Below are positions 35,795 to 43,683 of a stretch of 64,000 bases of DNA, piece by piece. The stretch covers positions 1 to 64,000 of the forward strand of contig JAPKBL010000013.1 in assembly GCA_028823415.1 (NCBI GenBank), read 5' to 3'. The stretch is from Mariniblastus sp. GTDB lineage: Bacteria > Planctomycetota > Planctomycetia > Pirellulales > Pirellulaceae. How positions within the stretch are numbered: position 1 is the first letter of the stretch; every line of letters starts with the position of its first letter. A program made the position numbers and the translations under genes. The notes under the pieces are model-generated. The model did no database searches. It was not told where the DNA came from and saw only the letters and a program-made list of their open reading frames with translations.

Positions 35795-38700
35795 TTACGC
35801 GCGTTTTCTAAGGCAGCAGGATTTATATTTTTTCCCACTTCCACACGGGCAAGGATCGTTGCGACCCACTTTGTCATCCCGGTTTCGAATGGGTTCGACT
35901 GCCTGCTGCCCCCCACCGCTTCGGTCAATTGCGTCCGATTGTTCCTGTGACTGTTCGGATTGTTGTGAATTGGCTCCGGCTGCGGAGGCGTCGTCGTGAC
36001 GAGCGCTGGTTTCTACAAGCGTGTTGCTGACGAAGTCCTCGTTCATTTGTTCCATGCGGAATACAAGATCAGTCACACGTTCGCCAATCGAGACCCAAAG
36101 TCCTTCAAACATCCGCATACCTTCGCGCTTGTATTCAACTTTTGGATCAAGTTGAGCCATGCCTCGTTGTCCTACGGCACTGCGGAGGTAGTCCATTGCG
36201 AGGAGGTGGTCTTTCCAGGCCGAATCGACGATTTCGAGTAAGACCATTCTCTCCATACGACGGAATTCAGGATGATAGTGGTCTTCGACGATCGCCTCGA
36301 GCGCCTGCTCGAGTTCCTCTTTGCCGAGAGACTCGACTCGCTCGAGAGAGAGGTCGTGGTTGATGGTTTCCATAAACCAGTCACTGAGTTTCGCCGCTTC
36401 GCCGTTGGCATTGCTGAGAGGCACGCCCCCTTGATTGGAAATCGCATCGATTTGCCCGTGGAGTGCTTCGATTTTTATCTGAGCGAGTTTTTGTGATTCA
36501 CGGCTTTTGCCAAGCAGGTACGTGTGGATTTCATCACGTTGCTTGTTTTTCAAATCGTCCAGTGTGAGCGGCGTGTCGAATCGTCGACTCGCCCACTGGA
36601 CAAGACCTTCACGGTCAATCCTTCCTTGGGCGCCACCTGCAGCTGGTATGACGAATTGGTAGAGGCCTGCCATAACTGGATAAACGGCTTCTTTTTCGTC
36701 ATATTTTTCAATTGCCTGAGCTACAATTATGTCAACGGTTTCTTCGAGCGAGAGATCTTGAACTGGATCTAACTCAGGTTCCACACCGAATTTTGCGAGG
36801 CACCAACTTGCTGCGGTTTTGATGCCATAATCCTCATCGAGCATCTGTTCGGCACCTTCGATTTTGACTTTGCGGATCGCCGCTCTCGCCTTGTTGATAA
36901 GGAGTTCGTCTACAAAATCACGCCCCGTACTCTTCATGTCTTTTTCTCGGATTCCCAAATTCCACCGCGTGTTGCAGAAGTGAGCTAAGGCCCCCCAGTT
37001 CCATTCCGATTCTTCTTCGCCTTCCGCGAGGCAGACATCAATCTGTGCAAGAATATCTGTCTCGGCGTTTCGTTCCGCTTCATCCAGACAGATTTGAATT
37101 GCCTCTTCAGGAGACGTCTTTCGAAATAATCGCGGATCAAGCGAGATCGTAAGTTGTTTTCCGGCGAATCCAGCGAATGAGTCTCTGCCAAAATCATCGG
37201 CAAGGCAGGTGTTGAGGTTGGTGTCGACTTGGTCTCGGACCATGTCCTGAACGATTTCACGGCAACTGACACCGTCGAGAACTTGCTGGCGGAACCGATA
37301 GATTCGCTTTCGCTGTTCGTCCATGACCTCGTCATATTCCAACAGGCTTTTTCGAATTTCGAAGTTGTATTCTTCACGCTTCTTTTGGGCTGCATCGATT
37401 CTGCGCGATACCATCCGGCTGGTGATTGGGTGGTCGTCTTTAAAGCCTCCCATTTCGAGCATTCGTTTCACAAATGGACCGGCGAAAATTCTCATTAGAT
37501 CGTCGTCGAGACTGAGATAGAAACGGCTACTTCCCGGGTCACCCTGACGACCGCAGCGTCCACGAAGCTGGAGGTCGATTCGCCTGGCGTCGTGTCGTTC
37601 GGTACCGATGACATGCAGCCCGCCAATCTTTTTGACTTCTGTTCCCATCTTAGCCATCTGATGTTCCAAGTCGATGGATTTCACCAGTTCATCCCATTCT
37701 TCACGGGGCACGTCCAATCGCGTCGAATATTTTTCCTGAAGTCGCGCCCATGCCATGTTTTCAGGGTTTCCACCGAGGACAATGTCGGTACCCCGTCCAG
37801 CCATATTGGTGGCGATCGTGACCGCTCCAAGTCGCCCGGCCTGGGCGACGATCTCGGCTTCCCGTTTGTGATTTTTAGCGTTCAAGACTTCGTGTTTAAT
37901 TCCGCGACGTTCCAACAGCCCGGACAGCACCTCGCTTTTCTCGATGGAAACGGTGCCGACCAGCACGGGGCGTCCTTTGTAGCTCACGGTCTCGATTCGA
38001 TTGCGCGGGATGCGAACTTCCCCGTCATCTTTGTCGGCTATTAGGATTTCGTCGTCGGAGTCTTCTTTGATTTGACCCACGTACCGTTCTTCATTTTTTA
38101 GCTCGACAAAGTCCCACTTGTGATAGCGTTCGATTTCCTCAGCGATCGCAGACCATTTGAATTTTTCGCCGCTGAAGATGCAGTCGGGATAAGGGATCCG
38201 CTGGAGTTCACGATTGGTCGGGATAGCCACCACATTTAATTCGTAAATTTTGTGAAACTCTTCGGCTTCGGTCATCGCGGTACCGGTCATTCCGCAAACT
38301 TTTTCGTACAGCTTGAAGTAGTTTTGCAGGGTAATAGTCGCGAGCGTTTGGGTTTCTTCTTTGATCTTCACGCCTTCTTTGGCTTCCACAGCCTGGTGTA
38401 AGCCGTCACTCCACTGGCGGCCCTCCATGAGTCGGCCGGTAAATTCATCGACGATGATGATTTCGCCTTCCTTCACCACGTAATTGACATCTTTCTTGTA
38501 AAGGCCATGAGCCTTTAAAGCATTGTCAATCATATGCGGCCAATCCATATTGCCCGCGGTGTAGAAACTTTCCACACCCGCTAATTTTTCTGCGTGCCTA
38601 ACACCTTCGTCGGTTAGTGTGGCCGTGTGATCTTTTTCGTTCACTTTATAGTGAACTTCTCGGGATAGTTGCGTTGCAATTCGGTTTGCTTCGGCATACC

Positions 38701-39490
38701 TCGCCGGGTTTTGGTGCGCGGGTCCCGAAATGATGAGCGGCGTTCTTGCTTCATCGATGAGGATATTATCGACTTCGTCAACAATCGCAAAAGCGAGCGG
38801 CCCTTGCGACTGCTGGTAGCGTTTGGAAAATCTTTCGTCACCTCGCGCCGCGGGGCGCATGTTATCACGAAGATAATCAAATCCGAATTCGTTGTTTGTG
38901 CCGTAAGTGATATCTCGATCATATGCCTCTTGGCGTTCCTTGACCGGCATGTTGCTTTGGATCGCACCCACGCTTAGTCCGAGCCCCATGTAGAGAGGGG
39001 CCATCCATTCCATGTCGCGTCGAGCGAGGTAATCGTTGACCGTGACGACGTGAACGCCTCTGCATTCGAGTGCATTAAGGTACGATGGAAGTGTGGCAAC
39101 GAGAGTCTTTCCTTCACCGGTTACCATCTCAGCGACGGCGCCGGAATGCAGAACCATGCCACCAATCATCTGGACGTCGTAGTGCCGCATGCCAAGGAAT
39201 CGTTTTCCCCCTTCGCGACAAACGGCGAACGCTTCGATCATGATATCGTCGGTAGTTTCCCCGTTTTTCAGCCGTTGTTTAAATCCCTCGGTCACCTCAT
39301 GTAATTCTTCGTTAGAAAGCGATGAGTAGTTGGATTCAAGCGCATTGATGGCGTCGACTTTTGATTCCAGTTTTTTTACATATCGCGCATTGGAAGAACC
39401 AAAAACACCGGTAACTGCTTTTTCAAATCCGGAAACAAGCCCACCAAAAAAGTGAGTGGTGGCGTCCCAATATCGTTCCAGTTGTTCCAT
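35795..39490 (-). CDS. secA: protein translocase motor SecA, enlarged form
   Basis: 1231 residues against about 900 in E. coli. It drives Sec-dependent export at the inner membrane. Intact parts: Walker A VTGEGKTLVATLP, FAIVDEVDNILIDEART, GMTGTAMTEAEEF, GRGTDIVLGGNPEN, RGRCGRQGDPGSS, the helical scaffold EYDEVMDEQRKRIY, the wing and two-helix finger (SAWKDHLLAMDYLR) and a C-terminal zinc tail (DPCPCGSGKKYKSCC). Two insertions explain the extra length: an SH3-like 45-residue element near residue 460 (RYVGQIKEDSDDEI) within the second motor domain, and roughly 200 residues in the wing region. It is the housekeeping SecA and differs sharply from the shortened paralogue at 10465-12558. Confidence 0.96.
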   Translation of the reverse strand: MEQLERYWDATTHFFGGLVSGFEKAVTGVFGSSNARYVKKLESKVDAINALESNYSSLSNEELHEVTEGFKQRLKNGETTDDIMIEAFAVCREGGKRFLGMRHYDVQMIGGMVLHSGAVAEMVTGEGKTLVATLPSYLNALECRGVHVVTVNDYLARRDMEWMAPLYMGLGLSVGAIQSNMPVKERQEAYDRDITYGTNNEFGFDYLRDNMRPAARGDERFSKRYQQSQGPLAFAIVDEVDNILIDEARTPLIISGPAHQNPARYAEANRIATQLSREVHYKVNEKDHTATLTDEGVRHAEKLAGVESFYTAGNMDWPHMIDNALKAHGLYKKDVNYVVKEGEIIIVDEFTGRLMEGRQWSDGLHQAVEAKEGVKIKEETQTLATITLQNYFKLYEKVCGMTGTAMTEAEEFHKIYELNVVAIPTNRELQRIPYPDCIFSGEKFKWSAIAEEIERYHKWDFVELKNEERYVGQIKEDSDDEILIADKDDGEVRIPRNRIETVSYKGRPVLVGTVSIEKSEVLSGLLERRGIKHEVLNAKNHKREAEIVAQAGRLGAVTIATNMAGRGTDIVLGGNPENMAWARLQEKYSTRLDVPREEWDELVKSIDLEHQMAKMGTEVKKIGGLHVIGTERHDARRIDLQLRGRCGRQGDPGSSRFYLSLDDDLMRIFAGPFVKRMLEMGGFKDDHPITSRMVSRRIDAAQKKREEYNFEIRKSLLEYDEVMDEQRKRIYRFRQQVLDGVSCREIVQDMVRDQVDTNLNTCLADDFGRDSFAGFAGKQLTISLDPRLFRKTSPEEAIQICLDEAERNAETDILAQIDVCLAEGEEESEWNWGALAHFCNTRWNLGIREKDMKSTGRDFVDELLINKARAAIRKVKIEGAEQMLDEDYGIKTAASWCLAKFGVEPELDPVQDLSLEETVDIIVAQAIEKYDEKEAVYPVMAGLYQFVIPAAGGAQGRIDREGLVQWASRRFDTPLTLDDLKNKQRDEIHTYLLGKSRESQKLAQIKIEALHGQIDAISNQGGVPLSNANGEAAKLSDWFMETINHDLSLERVESLGKEELEQALEAIVEDHYHPEFRRMERMVLLEIVDSAWKDHLLAMDYLRSAVGQRGMAQLDPKVEYKREGMRMFEGLWVSIGERVTDLVFRMEQMNEDFVSNTLVETSARHDDASAAGANSQQSEQSQEQSDAIDRSGGGQQAVEPIRNRDDKVGRNDPCPCGSGKKYKSCCLRKRA

Positions 39491-40136
39491 GGCTTATTTC
39501 CACATTTTTCCGAAAAAAACTTGTTCGGAATCAAAATTTTAATTGGTTGATGAGTGTTCGCTGAGTTCAAAAATCACCAACCGGAAATTCTGTCAGGTCG
39601 GCGATTGGATTATCACTAAAGGCGCACAGCTTCCGCCTCAGCAGTCAGTTGCATCAAGATTTACGTAAATTGGCTAATAGTAACAGATTATCGGGACACT
39701 CGATGCTGGTCAACGGAGATTGAGAGGAGCAAATTGCCACTAAACCCCCGTAAATTGCCGCTTTTTTGGCAGGCGTTTGAGTTCCTGAATCGGCTAATGT
39801 CACAAATGCCGCAATTCACGTGCCAAGATTGGCAATTCAGGGTGGTCAGAGTCAGAGATTTGCGGGAAATTAAAATCAAACCGCCTCCTCCGTGAATCAA
39901 GATCAATACCCCCAGCAACCGTATATCAGCCAATCTGGGGTGGTTTCCTGAGGCCGAAGATTTTCGACCCTTGAAGGATTCGAAATCTTGCGGGAGGATT
40001 TCCTGGCTCAATTCTAAATATTGACGATCCATCGACTCTATTCGGCTGAATGAGGTAGATTGAATTGAATTAGTTAGCAAGTGACCACTGGCTCAGTCCA
40101 GAGTAAATTGCAGAGACAAAACTCGTTGGGTAAAAA
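39491..40136. other. 646-bp spacer with repeated AAATTGCC-type motifs
   Basis: The spacer separates secA (leftward) from the MBL hydrolase (rightward) and should hold both promoters. I see a perfect palindrome ATTTACGTAAAT (39659-39670) and a recurring short motif: GTAAATTGGC (39665), GCAAATTGCC (39730), GTAAATTGCC (39750) and an inverted GGCAATT (39831). No convincing gene or RNA is recognisable. Open frames in it lack family features. Confidence 0.4.
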
Positions 40137-40943
40137 GTGAAAAAGCAAGTTAAGACAACTGATATTTCGGGAAAGATGATTCTGCTTGGCACGGGGACTT
40201 CGGTCGGTGTGCCGGCGATCGGTTGTAATTGTCATGTTTGTCAGGGCGGACATCCACGTAATCAACGGACACGCGCCAGCGCGATTGTTGGGCTACCCGA
40301 AGGCAATCTGTTAATTGACACTTCACCTGATTTGCGAACGCAATTGTTGAGAGAACAAATCGGCATTGTGCACTCGGTCATTTACACCCATGAGCATACG
40401 GATCACGTGATGGGGTTTGATGATCTGCGACTGTTTCAATTTTACTTAGGACATTCCGTTCCGGTCTACTGTAACGCTCGGGTCGAAAAAAGATTGAGAA
40501 TGGCGTTTGATTATGCTTTCAGTGACGAAGCTCAAACGCACCCTGGGGCGGCCCCCTCGGTCGATCTAATTTCAATTGAATCAAAGCCGATCCAAATTCT
40601 CGGCGCAGAAATCATTCCGATTCCCTTAAAGCATGGGCCGAAATTTGACGTGCTCGGTTTCCGTGTTGGAAACGTGGCCTATTGTACCGATGTAAGCGAA
40701 ATACCGGACTCAAGCTTAGAGTTGTTGCAAGGGCTCGACACGCTTATTCTCGATGCACTGCGAGAGGATCCTCATCCGACTCATTTTAGTATCGCGGAGG
40801 CTGTTGAGGTTGCGCAAAAATTAGGCGTGAGGCAGACGTACTTTACTCATTGTGCTTGTCGATTGGATTACGAATCAGTCAACTCGGTTTTGCCATCTGG
40901 AATTGCGGTCGGTTACGATGGCTTGCAGGTCGTCTTAACGTAG
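40137..40943 (+). CDS. metallo-beta-lactamase-fold hydrolase, PhnP-like
   Basis: 268 residues. The N-terminus ILLGTGTSVGVPAIGCNC with a nearby Cys pair resembles PhnP (phosphoribosyl cyclic phosphodiesterase) and related hydrolases. The metal motif THEHTDHVMG is complete, followed by KHGPKFDVLGFR, YCTDVSEIPD and the late FTHCACRLDY. No C-P lyase genes are near, so phosphonate metabolism is not supported by context. I use the GTG at 40137. The ATG at 40176, just before ILLGTG, is a possible shorter start. A terminator for the opposing gene lies in the 92-bp gap downstream. Confidence 0.85.
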   Translation: MKKQVKTTDISGKMILLGTGTSVGVPAIGCNCHVCQGGHPRNQRTRASAIVGLPEGNLLIDTSPDLRTQLLREQIGIVHSVIYTHEHTDHVMGFDDLRLFQFYLGHSVPVYCNARVEKRLRMAFDYAFSDEAQTHPGAAPSVDLISIESKPIQILGAEIIPIPLKHGPKFDVLGFRVGNVAYCTDVSEIPDSSLELLQGLDTLILDALREDPHPTHFSIAEAVEVAQKLGVRQTYFTHCACRLDYESVNSVLPSGIAVGYDGLQVVLT

Positions 40944-40973
40944 TCTGATTTTGCCGGAGTACGCTTCTGAAAT

Positions 40974-41010
40974 AAAAAACGCCCACACAATCCAAGATCG
41001 CGTGGGCGTT
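40974..41010 (-). terminator. rho-independent terminator of the Prc protease gene
   Basis: On the minus strand AACGCCCAC, a 15-nt loop and GTGGGCGTT form a 9-bp stem followed by a run of T. It lies 26 bp after the protease stop and may also act weakly on the opposing transcript. Confidence 0.82.
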
Positions 41011-41035
41011 GAGTGGATGCCGTGGGTCCAGGATC

Positions 41036-43180
41036 TCAACGTAGACTTAGTTGTTTTTGATTCAATATTTCTACATAATCCGCGGTGATTTTTAGAACTT
41101 CGTCCAGATAAAAATCCCGCTCAATGTCGTTGTTGGGAAGCATCTGCTTTTCGATCGTCTTTTCATCTTCTTTTTCCGCATTGAGTTCTTTTCGCCGAGC
41201 GATGAACTTCGCTTCGTTGAGCGAAACCGATTTTTCATTTTTCAGTTCGATGTACTTATTGATCTTGCTAATTTCCTTTTGAAATTCGTCCGAGGAATCA
41301 ATTCTTTCCTTCGACTTGGTGCGAAGTGCGGCAGTGATATCTTGCCGATTCATCTTCAATTTTTCGAAGGAGGCCTCGGGCACGCGGTCAAATTTGACTG
41401 GGTAATCTAAATCTGCTTCACCAATATTGTCCATGTTGTCAGAAATCGAAGGGAGAACCAAGTCGGAAAGCACGCCGCGTTTTTGCGTGCTATCTCCGTT
41501 AGGCCGATAAAATTGCTGCGTTGTGATTTTCAACGCTCCAAATTCATTGGGGGGATTTTTTATCCGACTGAACAGGATTTGGTTGAGATTGATGAGGCTT
41601 TGAACGGTCCCTTTTCCGTGGGTTGTTGTGTCACCGATCACTAAACCGCGGCCGTAGTCCTGAATTGCACCCGCGAGGATTTCACTGGCACTGGCACTAA
41701 ACTTACTGGTTAAAACCACCATGGGTTTGTCCCATGCTGTTCCGCCGTTTTCGTCATTTAGCTTTTCAATCCGACCATAAGGGTCTTTGACTTGAACGAT
41801 CGGTCCGATGTCAATGAACAAGCCAGTGCAGTCGATTGCCTCGCGAAGACTTCCGCCTCCATTCATTCGAAGATCGAGGACCAGTGCGTCGACATCCTTC
41901 GTGTTGAAGTCGTCAAGGATTTTTTTAACGTCAGTGGTCGTACTGCGACCACCACCACCTCCCATGTTGGCGTAGAAACTTGGCAGTTCAATCACTCCGA
42001 TTTTCTGTGTGCCTTGCTCAAAAACTTCACCGTGAGCAGCGCTGTCTTCGAGTTTGATTTTCTCCCGGACAATCTCAACGGTGTGCAATTCACTTTCGTT
42101 TTCAGACATGACCTGCAGACGTACGACAGTTCCGGCTTTGCCGCGAATCATTCCGACAACATCGTCTAGTTTCATGCCAGTGCATTCAACGAATCCACCA
42201 CCGTGCTCTCTAAATAATTTTTCGTAGGCTCTCGATCCATCTTCTTCGCCTTGGCCGACCGCGACGATTTTGTCCTCGACTTTTAAGCCGCCTTGCGTGT
42301 AAGCCGCACCACCTGGGACGATCGCTTTGATGACCGTGTAGCCTTCGTCCATCAAAGACAGTGTAGCGCCGATGCCTTCTAGCTCGAGTCCCATCTGGAT
42401 TAAAAAGTTCTCGAACGTACCTTTGCTCAGATAGCTTGTGTGTGGATCGAAGCTAGTTGTGATTGCAGTAATGTAACGCTCGACAATGTCCTCGGCGTCT
42501 ATCTGGTGCATTCGGCGGGCGAACGACGAGTAGCGTTTGCGGAGACGGTCCTTGGGGTCCTCTTTCTTTTTGACTGTTTTGTTTTCACCTTCGTCGGTTT
42601 TGGCTTCAGTCTTTTCATCTTTGACGTCGCCTCGCAGCACGAGCAAACTGTACTTGATGCGCTTTCTCCAGTTATCTCGAGCCTCGGCGTTATTTTTTGC
42701 AAAACTGAGTAAGTCCGGATCGGTGATCATTTCTTCATCCAGTGTGAAGTCGTGATCTTCACCGATTAACTCCGCTGCGAGATCGGTTCGTTCGTCGACT
42801 CGTTGTATGAATCGATCGAAAACCTCAAAGGCCGCGAGGAACTCACCTTTAAGCATTTGGTCATCGAGCTCTGTCTTCCATTTCGAAAATTCGTCGATGT
42901 CCGATTGGAGAAAGTAGGACTTGGTTGGATCCAAGTTTTTGATAAACATTTCGAACGCGCGATTCGAAATAGTGTCGTCCAACTTTCGCTTTGATAAATG
43001 GTCATCCTGCATCAATTTGGCAACGATGCGGGAGACGGTTTTGGAGACCAGCTTATCGCTCGACGATTGATTCGCGGTCGTTGAATCTTGTGCATGTGAA
43101 ATCGTCACTGCGAAACAAGCCAACGCAAAAGCGAGGACAGAGAGTCGTTTTTTTGCGGGTGTCGGTTTTGAAGAAAGCAT
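41036..43180 (-). CDS. prc: carboxy-terminal processing protease (Prc/Tsp)
   Basis: 714 residues with a signal peptide (cleavage near ISHAQ), so periplasmic. An N-terminal helical domain (LDPTKSYFLQSDIDEF) is followed by a PDZ domain (GLELEGIGATLSL, GGLKVEDKIVAVGQGEEDG), the S41 protease core with nucleophile Ser in KFSASASEI and general-base Lys in HGKGTVQ, and a C-terminal DUF3340-like helical domain. It degrades or trims proteins from exposed C-termini, for example in lipoprotein and murein-enzyme quality control. Both catalytic residues are intact. A 60-residue charged linker (KTEAKTDEGENKTVKKKEDP) before the PDZ domain is unusual. It has its own terminator. Confidence 0.95.
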   Translation of the reverse strand: MLSSKPTPAKKRLSVLAFALACFAVTISHAQDSTTANQSSSDKLVSKTVSRIVAKLMQDDHLSKRKLDDTISNRAFEMFIKNLDPTKSYFLQSDIDEFSKWKTELDDQMLKGEFLAAFEVFDRFIQRVDERTDLAAELIGEDHDFTLDEEMITDPDLLSFAKNNAEARDNWRKRIKYSLLVLRGDVKDEKTEAKTDEGENKTVKKKEDPKDRLRKRYSSFARRMHQIDAEDIVERYITAITTSFDPHTSYLSKGTFENFLIQMGLELEGIGATLSLMDEGYTVIKAIVPGGAAYTQGGLKVEDKIVAVGQGEEDGSRAYEKLFREHGGGFVECTGMKLDDVVGMIRGKAGTVVRLQVMSENESELHTVEIVREKIKLEDSAAHGEVFEQGTQKIGVIELPSFYANMGGGGGRSTTTDVKKILDDFNTKDVDALVLDLRMNGGGSLREAIDCTGLFIDIGPIVQVKDPYGRIEKLNDENGGTAWDKPMVVLTSKFSASASEILAGAIQDYGRGLVIGDTTTHGKGTVQSLINLNQILFSRIKNPPNEFGALKITTQQFYRPNGDSTQKRGVLSDLVLPSISDNMDNIGEADLDYPVKFDRVPEASFEKLKMNRQDITAALRTKSKERIDSSDEFQKEISKINKYIELKNEKSVSLNEAKFIARRKELNAEKEDEKTIEKQMLPNNDIERDFYLDEVLKITADYVEILNQKQLSLR

Positions 43181-43538
43181 TATGAATTCCTGTTGGTTGC
43201 TTATAAGACAACTTAGCCTTCGTATTTTAACATACTAATCGTTACGAGAATCGTAGGGATTGGTTCATTTATAAGCAAGGGTGATCTAGCCGTTGGGAGA
43301 GGCCCTGATTTGATTTTTGGAACATTTTTTGGAGCATAAACGAAGAGTTGTCTATCCCCGCAGGTTGTACCGAGGAATCTCGCTGGTTACTCACAAGAAA
43401 AATCGTTTTAATGGTTACGAAGTAAAACATTGGTTACGTTTCAGTTGTGGGGGTCGTTTCAAATATGCCGTGAAACCTTGGTTATAAGCCGCTGGCGGAG
43501 GATAAAGCTAAGATTGCGGAGCAGCATTTGGTGAGTTT

Positions 43539-43599
43539 AGTCATCGTCTCAGTAATTCACTCTAAACCGTGGAGTGAATTGGTCGACTAGACGATAACT
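43539..43599. promoter_or_regulatory. large nested inverted repeat upstream of the FHA-AAA regulator
   Basis: Two nested palindromes share one centre region. Inner arms AATTCACTC (43554-43562) and GAGTGAATT (43572-43580) are perfect, with a 9-nt loop. Outer arms AGTcATCGTCT (43539-43549) and AGACGATaACT (43589-43599) match with one mismatch. The right side overlaps the -35 box of the predicted promoter (43583-43611). It could be an operator for an autoregulated gene, or a cruciform. Confidence 0.55.
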
Positions 43600-43611
43600 T
43601 GCCTTTATAAT
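43583..43611 (+). promoter_or_regulatory. promoter of the FHA-AAA regulator
   Basis: TCGACT (43583-43588), 17 bp and a consensus TATAAT (43606-43611) form a sigma70-like promoter 73 bp before the GTG start. Its -35 region lies inside the nested palindrome. Confidence 0.5.
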
Positions 43612-43617
43612 GAAGGA

Positions 43618-43642
43618 TCGTGAATCAGGTCTTGAATCACGA
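43618..43642. promoter_or_regulatory. inverted repeat at the transcript start of the FHA-AAA regulator
   Basis: TCGTGAATCA-GGTCT-TGAATCACGA has 10-bp arms with one mismatch and lies just downstream of the -10 box, in the predicted 5' leader. It could be a second operator or an RNA hairpin. Confidence 0.45.
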
Positions 43643-43683
43643 CCCTCCATCCACTTCCAACGACCGTTAAGAAAAATACTCTC

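Noticed and set aside
39688-40080. 130-codon leftward frame in the secA/MBL spacer
   Set aside because: No family pattern, poor composition in its second half and no neighbour support. Treated as a chance open frame.
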